Of a stretch of DNA of 16,583 bases, positions 6,794 to 15,006 are shown piece by piece (within the stretch, counting starts at the first letter, position 1; each line of letters begins with the position of its first letter). Origin of the DNA: Chloroflexota bacterium. GTDB taxonomy: Bacteria; Chloroflexota; Anaerolineae; Anaerolineales; JACQED01. The DNA lies in contig JACQED010000224.1 in the NCBI GenBank assembly GCA_016200785.1, positions 1-16,583 of the forward strand. Direction: 5' to 3'. The notes beneath the pieces are model-generated. The model was not told where the DNA came from and ran no database searches. It saw nothing but the letters and a program-made list of their open reading frames with translations. A program made the translations under genes and the position numbers.

Positions 6794-8419
6794 ATGACCA
6801 AGTATATTTTTATCACCGGCGGCGTTGTGAGTTCGGTGGGCAAGGGCGTGACGGCGGCGGCCATCGGCAAGATTCTCAAGATGCGCGGGCTGTCGGTGAC
6901 CATTCAAAAACTCGACCCGTACCTCAACGTCGATCCCGGCACCATGTCGCCGTACCAGCATGGTGAGGTGTACGTCCTCGAAGATGGCGCGGAGACCGAC
7001 CTTGACCTCGGCCACTACGAGCGTTTCATTGACATCAATCTGAATCGGGTGTGCAACGTCACCACAGGCCAGATTTACTCGGACGTGATTGCCAAAGAGC
7101 GGCGCGGCGATTACCTGGGCGGCACGATCCAGGTCGTGCCGCACATCACCAACGAGATCAAGCGCCGCATCGGGATGGTCGCCAAGACGACGCACGCCGA
7201 GGTCGTCATCGTCGAAGTCGGCGGCACCGTCGGAGACATCGAGGGACTGCCGTTCTTCGAGGCCCTGCGCCAGATGCGCACCGACGTCGGGCGCGAGAAC
7301 AGTCTGTACGTCCATGTCACCTTCCTGCCGCACATCGGCACGACGAACGAACTCAAGACCAAGCCCACCCAGCACTCGGTGCGCGAACTACGCTCCATCG
7401 GCATCAACCCCGACGCGATCGTGGCGCGCTCCGACTATCCGGTGAACGGCGACCTGCGCTCCAAGATGGCGTTGTTCTGCGACGTGGAGGAGCGCGCCGT
7501 CATCCCGCTCGTCAGCACTGCCGTGCTTTACGAAGTGCCGCTGATGCTCGAGGCATTGGGCCTGGGTGATTACCTCGTCGAGCGATTGCGCCTTGCCGAT
7601 CGCGACAAGCCCCTCTCAAAGCCGGACTGGACTGAGTGGCGCGAACTAGTGGCGGAGGTGCGCCGGCCCAAGCCGGCCGTGCGCGTGGCCATCGTCGGCA
7701 AGTACGTCGAATTGCGGGACGCCTACATGAGCGTGCGCGAGGCGCTCAACCACGCGGCCATCGCGCTCGACCGCGAAGCGCAGATCGAGTGGATTCATTC
7801 GACGGATTTGGAGAAGGACAAAAGGCTGGACGTGCTGGCCGGCGTGGACGGCATTGTCGTCCCCGGCGGCTTCGGCTATCGCGGCATCGAGGGGAAGATC
7901 ATCGCGGCGCGTTACGCGCGTGAGAACAAAGTGCCGTATCTCGGACTATGCCTCGGCATGCAAGTGATGTGCATTGAGCTCGCCCGCTGCGCGCTCGAAG
8001 CCGAGGATGCCAACTCAACCGAGTTCGATCGGAGCACGAAGCACCCGGTCATCGACCTTTTGCCCGAACAGCGCGACATCGCCGATATGGGCGGAACGAT
8101 GCGGCTCGGCGTGTACCCCTGCTGTCTCGTCTCCGGCACGCGCGCCGCCGAAGCCTATGGCGTGCCTCGGGTTGATGAGCGCCACCGTCATCGTTTTGAG
8201 TTCAACAACGTCTATCGCGAATCGCTGTGCGCGAAGGGGCTTGTGCTGTCGGGTCTCTCGCCAGACGGCAGGCTGGTCGAGATCACCGAGATCGCCGATC
8301 ATCCCTTCATGGTCGGAAGTCAATTCCACCCGGAGTTTCTCTCGCGGCCCACGCGGCCTCATCCTCTATTCCGCGCCTTCATGGCCGCTGTGCGGGATCG
8401 TGCGGAGAAGAGGCAGTGA
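6794..8419 (+). CDS. pyrG: CTP synthase (glutamine-hydrolysing)
   Basis: This 541-residue cytosolic enzyme makes CTP from UTP, ATP and glutamine, the last step of pyrimidine nucleotide synthesis. The N-terminal synthase domain opens with KYIFITGGVVSSVGKGVTAA (the P-loop). It continues with DPYLNVDPGTMSPYQHGEV, a DGAETDLDLGHYERF segment and VEVGGTVGDIEGLPFFEA. The C-terminal class I glutamine amidotransferase domain has nucleophile Cys386 in LGLCLGMQ and the His512/Glu514 pair in FHPEF. Length and all motifs are normal, so it should be active. GAGGAG at 6780-6785 lies eight bases before the ATG, which decides against the in-frame TTG at 6788. The gene converges with the SUMF1-like gene, one base separating the two stop codons. 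Confidence 0.97.
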   Translation: MTKYIFITGGVVSSVGKGVTAAAIGKILKMRGLSVTIQKLDPYLNVDPGTMSPYQHGEVYVLEDGAETDLDLGHYERFIDINLNRVCNVTTGQIYSDVIAKERRGDYLGGTIQVVPHITNEIKRRIGMVAKTTHAEVVIVEVGGTVGDIEGLPFFEALRQMRTDVGRENSLYVHVTFLPHIGTTNELKTKPTQHSVRELRSIGINPDAIVARSDYPVNGDLRSKMALFCDVEERAVIPLVSTAVLYEVPLMLEALGLGDYLVERLRLADRDKPLSKPDWTEWRELVAEVRRPKPAVRVAIVGKYVELRDAYMSVREALNHAAIALDREAQIEWIHSTDLEKDKRLDVLAGVDGIVVPGGFGYRGIEGKIIAARYARENKVPYLGLCLGMQVMCIELARCALEAEDANSTEFDRSTKHPVIDLLPEQRDIADMGGTMRLGVYPCCLVSGTRAAEAYGVPRVDERHRHRFEFNNVYRESLCAKGLVLSGLSPDGRLVEITEIADHPFMVGSQFHPEFLSRPTRPHPLFRAFMAAVRDRAEKRQ

Positions 8420-8420
8420 C

Positions 8421-9644
8421 TCAGGGGCAGGTCTGTCCGAGCGCCTGCCGCGTGATGCAGACCGCCGTCGCGTCGAGGTTGACGGCCGTGAGCGCCGGGG
8501 CCGCTGTTCCGACCAGGGCGACCTCGACCGCGGCGACCACGGTGGATGTTGCAACCGCCGCCGGCTGACTCGTGGCCGGAGGCGTCCCCGCCGGGGGTTG
8601 AGGAGGCGAGGTGGGCGTGGGGGGCGATGTTGGGGCGGACGAACCGGGGCAGGGGGTTCCGGACGCGACACCGGCGCAGAACGCGGCCATCGTCGCCGTC
8701 GCCGCGTCGGGCGCCACAGCCTCCGTCGCCGTCCGCGCACAGCGGAAACCGGTGAAGACGTTGGCCACAACGTCTTCAAGTCTCCCGCGCCGTGTCACTG
8801 CGTAGTTATCCGGCGAATCGCTGCCGTACGATCCACCTCGCACCACGTGAAGCACGCCGCTCGTCGGCCCGGACGGATTCGTGACCGGCGAGGCCGAATA
8901 GGTTTTGGACGAGTATCGGTCGAAGACTAACTCCGCTGCGTTGCCGGCCATGTCGAAGACGCCGTAGGGACTCTGCCCGCCGGGGTAAGTCCCCACCGGC
9001 GCGGTGTCTTTCTCATTGGCCGGCACGAGCGCCGAATCGAATGCCCCTCCCCACGGATAGCGGCGTCCATCGTCGCCGCGCGCCGCCCTCTCCCATTCAG
9101 CCTCGGTCGGCAGGCGCTTGCCTTCCCAACGACAGAATGCGTCGGCCTGCCGCCAGAATACGCCGACCACCGGGTACTGCGCGAATTGAGGGTTGCCAAA
9201 GTATCGCGGGCGCATTGCCGAGCCGATGAAGAACGGCTTGCCACACGCGCCCGCGCTGACGCACGCCGCGTAGCGTTCGTTCGTGACCTCGTACTGATCG
9301 ATCCAGAACGCGTCGATGAAAACGGTGTGCTCGAACTGCGCATCGGGAGCGCCCGCCGCATCGCCCATCTTGAACGGCCCGCCGGCGACGAACGCCATTC
9401 CGGATCGCGCCGCAGGCGCGGTGGGACTCTGCGCGGCGACCGGCGCGCCTGGAGTGCCCGGTGTACCCGGTGTACCCGTTGTCTGGGTGGAAGTCGGGGT
9501 CGGGCTGGGCGGAACCGAGGTAACCGACAGCGTCGCCGCAGTGGACGTCGGCGTTGGTGTGATGGCAATGGGGCGCGGCAGGCACGCCGCGATGAGAATG
9601 GTCGTGAGGCTGAACGACAGAATTCGGCGGATTGAGAATCTCAT
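8421..9644 (-). CDS. SUMF1/FGE-fold lipoprotein, probably not a sulfatase-modifying enzyme
   Basis: The product is 407 residues. A signal peptide with lipobox IAAC (Cys21) is followed by a Pro/Thr linker containing GTPGTPGTP repeats. A formylglycine-generating-enzyme fold comes next: FVAGGPFKMGD, FWIDQYEVTNERYAACV, CRWEGKRLPTEAEWERAARG, YPWGGAF, SPYGVFDMAGNAAELVFDRY, HVVRGGSYGSD and FTGFRCAR. In true FGE two active-site cysteines follow the RGGS region; here it reads RGGSYGSDSPDNYAVTRRGR with no Cys, so formylglycine formation is unlikely. A further Pro/Ser-rich linker leads to a short C-terminal segment with two cysteines. ATG 9644 is chosen because the upstream extension (to 9719) would be encoded by a hairpin terminator. 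No sulfatase gene is nearby. A binding, structural or other surface role is inferred. Confidence 0.85.
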   Translation of the reverse strand: MRFSIRRILSFSLTTILIAACLPRPIAITPTPTSTAATLSVTSVPPSPTPTSTQTTGTPGTPGTPGAPVAAQSPTAPAARSGMAFVAGGPFKMGDAAGAPDAQFEHTVFIDAFWIDQYEVTNERYAACVSAGACGKPFFIGSAMRPRYFGNPQFAQYPVVGVFWRQADAFCRWEGKRLPTEAEWERAARGDDGRRYPWGGAFDSALVPANEKDTAPVGTYPGGQSPYGVFDMAGNAAELVFDRYSSKTYSASPVTNPSGPTSGVLHVVRGGSYGSDSPDNYAVTRRGRLEDVVANVFTGFRCARTATEAVAPDAATATMAAFCAGVASGTPCPGSSAPTSPPTPTSPPQPPAGTPPATSQPAAVATSTVVAAVEVALVGTAAPALTAVNLDATAVCITRQALGQTCP

Positions 9645-9652
9645 ATTCCCAC

Positions 9653-9693
9653 AAAACGAATAGCGAGGCGACAGAAGTCGCGCCTCGCTATTC
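9653..9693 (-). terminator. Intrinsic terminator of ftsH
   Basis: A 12-bp perfect stem, GAATAGCGAGGC (9658-9669) with GCCTCGCTATTC (9682-9693), continues into a GAC/GTC stem capped by AGAA, with a two-base bulge. Read on the minus strand, after the ftsH stop, the hairpin is followed by GTTTT (complement of 9653-9657). It lies between ftsH and the SUMF1-like gene, only nine bases before that gene's ATG, so it could also restrict that gene's expression to read-through or a promoter overlapping the hairpin. Confidence 0.75.
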
Positions 9694-9750
9694 AATCGGT
9701 TGCCTGGGTCAAACGGCACAGCACAGCGGGGGAAAGGGATGGCGGGAGGA

Positions 9751-11676
9751 TCAGGCTCCGCTTGGCACCGGGAAAGGCGTCGGCCCGGCGGCGGGGGCTG
9801 GTCGATCGGGCACGGGCTGAGGCGCGCTGGGCACCGGCTCGGCTGTCGGCGGCTTGGTCGAGGGCTGGCCGGTGTAGGCCGCCTCGAAATCTTCCATGTC
9901 GAGCGTTTCGACTTCGATTAGTTTCTTCGCGACGGCGTCGAGAATGTGCCGGTTTTCGTTGAGGATACGCAGCGCCGTTTCGTGCGCCTCTTGCACGAGC
10001 GACCGCACTTCGCCGTCAATCTGCTCGGCCACCGCGTCTGAAAAGTCGCGCTGTTCGCCGATCTCTTTCCCGAGGAAGACGAGCTCCTCTTTCTTGCCGA
10101 ACGTCATCGGGCCGAGTTTGTCGCTCATGCCCCAGCGCGTGACCATGGCTCGGGCGATCTCGGTGATGCGCTGAAGGTCGGACGACGCGCCCGTCGTGAT
10201 CTCGCCGAAGACGATCTCCTCTGCGGCGCGGCCGCCGAGCGCGCCCGCCAGCATGTCTTTTAGTTTGGCGCGCGTCAGATGCGCGCTGTCGTCTTCGGGC
10301 ATTGACCAGGTGACGCCGCCGGCGATGCCGCGCGGGATGATCGTCACCTTGCGCACCGGGTCGCTGTTCGGCAGGGAGCGCATGACGACGGCGTGGCCGC
10401 CCTCGTGATAGGCCGTCAGTTCTTTCTCTTTAGGTTGGATCAGGCGACTGCGGCGCTCGGGCCCGAGGACGACGCGCTCGATGGCCTCCTCGAAGTCGGC
10501 CCGTATGATGGATTTGCGATTGCGCCGCGCGGCGAGGATGGCCGCCTCGTTCACCACATTCTCGATGTCCGCTCCGACAAAGCCAGGCGTGGCTTTGGCG
10601 ATCAAGGCCAGGTCTATGTCGGGGGCCAGCGGCTTGCCGCGCGCGTGGACTTTGAAGATCGCCTCGCGGCCCTTGACGTCGGGCCGATCCAGCACCACGC
10701 GCCGGTCGAAACGTCCGGGGCGCAAGAGCGCCGGGTCGAGAATGTCGGGCCGGTTGGTCGCGGCCATGATGATCACGTTGGTGTCGGTGTTGAAGCCATC
10801 CATCTCGACCAGGATTTGGTTGAGCGTTTGCTCGCGCTCGTCGTGCGACCCGCCGAGGCCCGCGCCGCGATGGCGGCCCACCGCGTCGATCTCGTCCACG
10901 AACACGATGCACGGGCTGTGGCGTTTGGCCTGATCGAACAGATCGCGCACGCGGCTGGCGCCGACGCCGACAAACATCTCCACGAATTCCGATCCGGAGA
11001 TGGAGAAGAAAGGCACGCCGGCTTCGCCCGAAACGGCCTTGGCCAGGAGCGTCTTGCCGGTGCCCGGCGACCCGACGAGCAGAACACCCTTGGGGATGCG
11101 CGCTCCGAGCGAGATGAACTTCTCCGGCTCCTTGAGGAACTCGACGATCTCCTGCAATTCCTCTTTGGCTTCCTCGGCCCCGGCCACGTCTTCGAACGTC
11201 ACCGTCGGCTGATCGCCGGTGAACATTCGGGCGCGGCTCTTGCCGAACGACAGCGCCTGGTTGTTCGTCCCCTGCGCCTGGCGCAACATGAAGTAGATGA
11301 TGCCGACGACGAAGATAGCGGGCAGGGTGTAACCCAACAGCGCGATGATGTTGCCCCAGTCGCTTGGCCGCTCCACCACCCATTCTACTTTGTCTCTGGC
11401 CTCGGCTGTCATCCCCAGCGCGGTCAACTGCGCGGCGGCCGTCGTATCAGGCTCTTTGCGCGAGCGGGCCTCGCGCTTGTCGGTGTACGTGACGTTGATG
11501 TCTTCGCCGCTCACGCTGATCTTGGTCACCTGGCCGTGGTTGATGGCCTGTGCGACTTCGCTGATCGTCACCGTTTCGACTTGGTTCGTCTGCGTGCGAT
11601 AGGAATACAGAATCGCGCCAATCGCCACCAGAATCAACACATAAACGAAGATGTTGCGCCATCGTGGATTATTCAC
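9751..11676 (-). CDS. ftsH: ATP-dependent zinc metalloprotease FtsH
   Basis: This 641-residue membrane AAA+ protease degrades misfolded membrane proteins and short-lived regulators as a hexamer. Transmembrane helix 1 spans about residues 9-25, a periplasmic domain follows, and helix 2 spans about 109-131. The AAA module has Walker A GSPGTGKT (202-209; the usual second Pro is Ser), Walker B IVFVDEID (257-264), pore motif FVGVGASRVRDLF and second region of homology ATNRPDILDPALLRPGRFDR. The protease zinc site is HEGGH (424-428) with Asp500 in ASSDLQ as third ligand. The C-terminal ~40 residues are Pro/Ala-rich. Translation starts at GTG with a clear GGGAGG ribosome site (complement of 11683-11688). 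A perfect TATAAT lies upstream, so ftsH has its own promoter. Confidence 0.97.
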   Translation of the reverse strand: MNNPRWRNIFVYVLILVAIGAILYSYRTQTNQVETVTISEVAQAINHGQVTKISVSGEDINVTYTDKREARSRKEPDTTAAAQLTALGMTAEARDKVEWVVERPSDWGNIIALLGYTLPAIFVVGIIYFMLRQAQGTNNQALSFGKSRARMFTGDQPTVTFEDVAGAEEAKEELQEIVEFLKEPEKFISLGARIPKGVLLVGSPGTGKTLLAKAVSGEAGVPFFSISGSEFVEMFVGVGASRVRDLFDQAKRHSPCIVFVDEIDAVGRHRGAGLGGSHDEREQTLNQILVEMDGFNTDTNVIIMAATNRPDILDPALLRPGRFDRRVVLDRPDVKGREAIFKVHARGKPLAPDIDLALIAKATPGFVGADIENVVNEAAILAARRNRKSIIRADFEEAIERVVLGPERRSRLIQPKEKELTAYHEGGHAVVMRSLPNSDPVRKVTIIPRGIAGGVTWSMPEDDSAHLTRAKLKDMLAGALGGRAAEEIVFGEITTGASSDLQRITEIARAMVTRWGMSDKLGPMTFGKKEELVFLGKEIGEQRDFSDAVAEQIDGEVRSLVQEAHETALRILNENRHILDAVAKKLIEVETLDMEDFEAAYTGQPSTKPPTAEPVPSAPQPVPDRPAPAAGPTPFPVPSGA

Positions 11677-11704
11677 AACACACCTCCCATATCACTCATG
11701 CGAG

Positions 11705-11710
11705 ATTATA
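11705..11710 (-). promoter_or_regulatory. -10 element of the ftsH promoter
   Basis: Read on the minus strand this is a perfect TATAAT, 28 bases before the GTG start and 16 before the GGGAGG ribosome site. The best -35 at 17-base spacing (11728-11733, TGGCGA) is poor, which could indicate activator dependence or simply a weak match. Confidence 0.5.
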
Positions 11711-11770
11711 CCCCTCAGGCACGGGACTCGCCAGTGTAACTCTCACCAGCCTGCATAAGAAGAACATTAG

Positions 11771-11825
11771 AAGTTCCTGTCTTTTCCTTCTCGCGACAAG
11801 GGAAACCAGAGTGCCAAAGGAACTT
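11771..11825 (-). terminator. Possible terminator hairpin after the protein kinase gene
   Basis: Arms AAGTTCCT (11771-11778) and AGGAACTT (11818-11825) pair over a 39-base loop. An inner TTTCC/GGAAA pair can stack inside the loop. The structure starts three bases after the kinase stop on the minus strand. No clean U-run follows (CTAATGTTCTTCTTATG), so termination strength is uncertain. The same stretch also separates the kinase from the ftsH promoter. Confidence 0.35.
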
Positions 11826-11827
11826 GC

Positions 11828-12910
11828 TCAGGGCAACAGATTGTATTGGGAGGCGACGAACAGCCACAGTGGGATGAGGCCCAGGACGGCGATGAACGCC
11901 ACGAGTCCCAAGAGAACGGCCAGCCAGTCCATCCCGGCCTCGACCTCTTCCTCTTCTTCCCCGATCGCCGCCTCCTCGACCTCCGGCTCAACCGGGCGTG
12001 AGCGCACGGCGGGCGCGGCGTGGGACGGTGGCGCCGGGCGCGCGGCCGGCGGCGAGGCGGCCAGAGGCGGATGCGAGTCTGTGCGCTCGTGCGCCTGTTC
12101 GCGGTACGAGACGAGAATTCGGCCGAGGTGATCGGCGGTGCGGTAGCGCGCCGCCGGCTCTTTCGCCAGCACCTTATTCACAATACGCTCGACCGTCTCC
12201 GGCACATTCGGGTTGAAGAGCGTGAGGCGCGGCGGCTCGTCGCGAATGTGCATCATCGCCAGTTGCTGCGGGTTCTGCGCGATGAAGGGCAGTCGCCCGG
12301 CCAGCAATTCGAAAAGCACAATGCCAATCGAATACACGTCGGAGGCCGGGGTGGGGGGCTCGCCGGCGGCCTGCTCCGGCGAGAAATACTGCGGACTGCC
12401 CCACACCGTGTCGGTGTTCTCAAGGGCGGCGGCCGTCGCGAACGCGCGGGCGATGCCGAAGTCGGTCACTTTCACACGGCCTTCGGAGGTCACCAGTATA
12501 TTCTGCGGCTTGATGTCGCAGTGCACCAGGCCGGCGCGGTGCGCGTATCCCACCCCGGCGCAAATCTGAATCGTCAGGTCGATGGCCCGATCGAGCGTCA
12601 GCGGCGCGTGGGCGCGGATCACCGATTTCAAGTTGTCGCCCTCGACGTATTCCATCACGATGTAGGAGCGCGTGCCGTCGCGGCCGAAGTCGTGAACCGT
12701 GACGATGTTTGGGTGGGTGAGGTTCGCCGCCGCCCGCGCTTCGTTTTGAAAGCGCGTGATGAAGTCGCCGGTGGTCGTCAGGTTGTCGCGGAGGACTTTT
12801 ACCGCCACGAGGCGGCCCAGCGAGAGGTCCTGGGCCTGGTAGACGAGCGCCATGCCCCCCGTGCCGACCTGTTCGATCAGTTTGTAGCGGTGATTGAGGA
12901 TAGCGTCCAT
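11828..12910 (-). CDS. Hanks-type Ser/Thr protein kinase with C-terminal membrane anchor
   Basis: This 360-residue protein phosphorylates Ser/Thr on unknown targets. The kinase domain (about 8-270) has a glycine loop GTGGMALV (16-23), ATP-binding Lys38 (VAVK), the alpha-C Glu57, catalytic loop HCDIKPQN (Asp132) and DFG (150-152). The APE-like element is SPEQ, and DVYSIGIVLFELLAG follows. A Pro/Ala linker and an acidic stretch (about 310-325) precede a single transmembrane helix (about 333-353). The extracellular tail is only a few residues, so it lacks the PASTA sensors of PknB. The position before the catalytic Asp is Cys rather than Arg (non-RD). The start ATG lies 14 bases after a TACAAT box with no obvious ribosome site. 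Confidence 0.93.
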   Translation of the reverse strand: MDAILNHRYKLIEQVGTGGMALVYQAQDLSLGRLVAVKVLRDNLTTTGDFITRFQNEARAAANLTHPNIVTVHDFGRDGTRSYIVMEYVEGDNLKSVIRAHAPLTLDRAIDLTIQICAGVGYAHRAGLVHCDIKPQNILVTSEGRVKVTDFGIARAFATAAALENTDTVWGSPQYFSPEQAAGEPPTPASDVYSIGIVLFELLAGRLPFIAQNPQQLAMMHIRDEPPRLTLFNPNVPETVERIVNKVLAKEPAARYRTADHLGRILVSYREQAHERTDSHPPLAASPPAARPAPPSHAAPAVRSRPVEPEVEEAAIGEEEEEVEAGMDWLAVLLGLVAFIAVLGLIPLWLFVASQYNLLP

Positions 12911-12924
12911 GTTGGCTGGCCGCC

Positions 12925-12953
12925 ATTGTACTCATTTTCGCGCGATATGCAAA
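12925..12953 (-). promoter_or_regulatory. Candidate promoter of the protein kinase gene
   Basis: On the minus strand TTTGCA (complement of 12948-12953) is followed after 17 bases by TACAAT (complement of 12925-12930). The predicted start is near 12918, leaving a leader of only about seven bases before the ATG at 12910 and no room for a ribosome binding site. Confidence 0.45.
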
Positions 12954-12954
12954 A

Positions 12955-12983
12955 TTGGCCGAGCGAGGCGATTCGGATATAAT
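12955..12983 (+). promoter_or_regulatory. Candidate promoter of the lipid kinase gene
   Basis: TTGGCC (12955-12960), 17 bases, then a perfect TATAAT (12978-12983). Predicted initiation near 12990 is about four bases before the TTG start at 12994. It is divergent from, and almost abutting, the protein kinase promoter: the two -35 boxes are one base apart. Confidence 0.55.
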
Positions 12984-12993
12984 CCCGCCCGCT

Positions 12994-13929
12994 TTGAGAA
13001 CACTCGTCATTTACAATCCACGGGCGGGTCGTCTGCCGGTGCGCGCGTTGGCCGAATGCGCCGCCAATTGGTGGCGCGGGCTGGGCTGGGAGGTGGAGAT
13101 TGAGGGGACGCATTCGCACGGCGACGCCACGCGCCTTGCGCGCCACGCGGCGGAAACGGGCTTCGACGCGGTGATCGTCGCCGGCGGCGACGGGACGCTC
13201 GGCCAGGCCGCCGACAGCCTCGCCGGAACGAGCACGGCGCTCGGCGTCCTGCCTGTGGGCACGTCAAACGTGTGGGCGCGCGAACTGTGTCTGCCTCTTT
13301 CAATGGACAGCGGGCCGGAGGGCCTGGCGCGAGTCGCCCGCGTGTTGGCGGAGTCGGTCGTCCGCCCGGTGGATATGGCGCGTGCCGGCACGCGCCATTA
13401 TCTACTCTGGGCCGGTGTCGGACTGGACGCCCATATCGTGTCGCGCGTCGAGCCGCGCGCCGGTTTGCGCAAACAGTTGGGCATGGCGTATTACATCATG
13501 GCGTCGTTCGTTGCCGCGATAGACTGGCAGGGGGCCGAAATGCAACTTGAAGTGGACGGCGAGGCGATTGCGGGACACATGTTGCTGGTGCTAATAGGCA
13601 ACAATCGCATCTACGCCGGGGGCGTGTTCAACGGGAGCCCGGGCGCAAAATTAGATGATGGCCTGCTTGAGTTGTGGGCTTTTGAAGGACAAGGCTACCT
13701 GGAATCGCTGGCGCTGGCGCGAGAACTCCGTCGCGGGCGGCACGTTGACCACCCGCGCATCAAACATCGTACCCTTCGGCGAATCACAATCACCGCCGAA
13801 CGCCCCGTGCCCGTTCAGGCCGATGGAGAGTTGTTGGACAGCCCGACGCCGGTGACCATCGAGGTCGCGCCTCTCGCGTTGAGGGTGCTCGTGCCACGAA
13901 GCGCGCCGTCCGATCTCTTTGTGGGTTAG
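12994..13929 (+). CDS. Diacylglycerol/sphingosine-type lipid kinase (DAGK catalytic family)
   Basis: The product is 311 residues and phosphorylates a lipid such as diacylglycerol at the membrane surface, using ATP. The DAGK_cat domain starts at once (LVIYNPRAGR). It carries the nucleotide-binding motif VAGGDGTLGQAA and GVLPVGTSNVWARELCLPL. The second domain has GVGLDAHIVSRVE, GNNRIYAGGVFNGSPGAKLDDG and VQADGELLDSP, as in DgkB/YegS/LCB5-like proteins. The actual lipid is not decidable from sequence. The start is set at TTG 12994 because the TATAAT box lies inside any longer reading (TTG 12955) and because family homology begins at the second residue. It ends 24 bases before the exchanger gene and is probably cotranscribed with it. 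Confidence 0.88.
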   Translation: MRTLVIYNPRAGRLPVRALAECAANWWRGLGWEVEIEGTHSHGDATRLARHAAETGFDAVIVAGGDGTLGQAADSLAGTSTALGVLPVGTSNVWARELCLPLSMDSGPEGLARVARVLAESVVRPVDMARAGTRHYLLWAGVGLDAHIVSRVEPRAGLRKQLGMAYYIMASFVAAIDWQGAEMQLEVDGEAIAGHMLLVLIGNNRIYAGGVFNGSPGAKLDDGLLELWAFEGQGYLESLALARELRRGRHVDHPRIKHRTLRRITITAERPVPVQADGELLDSPTPVTIEVAPLALRVLVPRSAPSDLFVG

Positions 13930-13953
13930 GTCTAACGCAAGGACGCCAAGCGA

Positions 13954-15006
13954 ATGACGCTCTCCCTCAACTACCTCCTCGTTTTCATCCCAATGGCTAT
14001 CCTGGGATCAATTCTTGGCTGGAACCCGGCGCTGAACTTCGTCACTGGCTCCATCGCCGTGATTCCGCTGGCCGGGCTGATCGGCGAGTCGACCGAGGTG
14101 CTGGCCGCGCGCACCGGCCCGAAGGTCGGCGGCCTGCTCAACGCGACGCTGGGCAACGCCGCCGAATTGATCATCACCATCGTCGCTATCCGCGCCGGAT
14201 TGATCGAGTTGGTGAAGGCGTCAATTACGGGATCGATCCTCGGTAACTTGCTGTTGGTCATGGGCATGAGTATGCTCGGCGGCGGCTTGAAGAACGGCAC
14301 ACAACGCTTCAGCCGGGCCAGGGCCGGCATGAATGCGACGATGCTGATCCTCGCGGTCATCGCCATCTGCGTCCCGGCGCTGTTTGCCCATGCGCTCGGA
14401 ACAACGGCCTCGCCGCAAATCGAAGAACTCAGCCTCGGCGTGTCGGGTGTAATGATCGTGTTGTATGCACTGGGCATCGTCTATTCGTTTCGGGCGGCCG
14501 ACAGCCCGCTGGTGCGTCCATCGGCGGAAGCGGTCGAGCCGCACCGCTCATTGCGCTGGGCCTTGGTTGTCATGGCGTTTTCGACGATCGCTACCGTCTG
14601 GTTGAGCGAGATCATCGTGCATTCGGTCGAGTCGGTTGTCCAACAGTTTCACCTTACCGAATTTTTCCTCGGCATCGTCCTCATCCCGATCATCGGCAAT
14701 GTGGCCGAGCATATGGTCGGCCTGCAAGTGGCGTTGAAGGACAACATGGATTTGAGCCTGGAAATCTCGGTGGGCTCCAGCCTGCAAATCGCCATGTTCG
14801 TCGCGCCGTTGCTGGTCTTTGTGAGCTTGTTCTTCGGGCACGAACTCAATCTGGTCTTCAACCGTTTCGAACTCATCGCACTCGTGGCCGGCGTGCTGGT
14901 GGCGTCGCTCGTCAGCGCGGACGGCGAATCGAACTGGCTGGAAGGCGCACAGTTGCTGGCGGTGTATGTGATTCTGGGCTTGGGTTTCTTCTTTCTGCCG
15001 GCGTAG
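13954..15006 (+). CDS. cax: Ca2+/H+ antiporter, CAX family
   Basis: This 350-residue integral membrane protein exports Ca2+ or a similar divalent cation in exchange for protons. About eleven hydrophobic segments form two homologous halves. The signature repeats are NATLGNAAELIITIVAI (c-1) and IPIIGNVAEHMVGLQVAL (c-2), whose Glu residues bind the cation. An acidic or polar loop joins the halves (about residues 183-200). Length and motifs are typical of bacterial CAX proteins. AAGGA (13939-13943) lies ten bases before the ATG. The neighbouring upstream lipid kinase is likely in the same transcript. The TAG stop is also the first half of the -35 box of the tRNA-Gln promoter. Confidence 0.93.
   Translation: MTLSLNYLLVFIPMAILGSILGWNPALNFVTGSIAVIPLAGLIGESTEVLAARTGPKVGGLLNATLGNAAELIITIVAIRAGLIELVKASITGSILGNLLLVMGMSMLGGGLKNGTQRFSRARAGMNATMLILAVIAICVPALFAHALGTTASPQIEELSLGVSGVMIVLYALGIVYSFRAADSPLVRPSAEAVEPHRSLRWALVVMAFSTIATVWLSEIIVHSVESVVQQFHLTEFFLGIVLIPIIGNVAEHMVGLQVALKDNMDLSLEISVGSSLQIAMFVAPLLVFVSLFFGHELNLVFNRFELIALVAGVLVASLVSADGESNWLEGAQLLAVYVILGLGFFFLPA

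Noticed and set aside
9645..9719. Upstream extension of the SUMF1-like protein
   Set aside because: It is encoded by the ftsH terminator hairpin; the lipoprotein signal starts at ATG 9644.
10393..11739. Long open frame opposite ftsH (about 450 codons on +)
   Set aside because: It is a high-GC shadow of ftsH: no recognisable domain and composition dictated by the opposite strand.
12020..12982. Long open frame opposite the protein kinase on +
   Set aside because: It is an antisense shadow of the kinase, covers its promoter, and has no recognisable motif.
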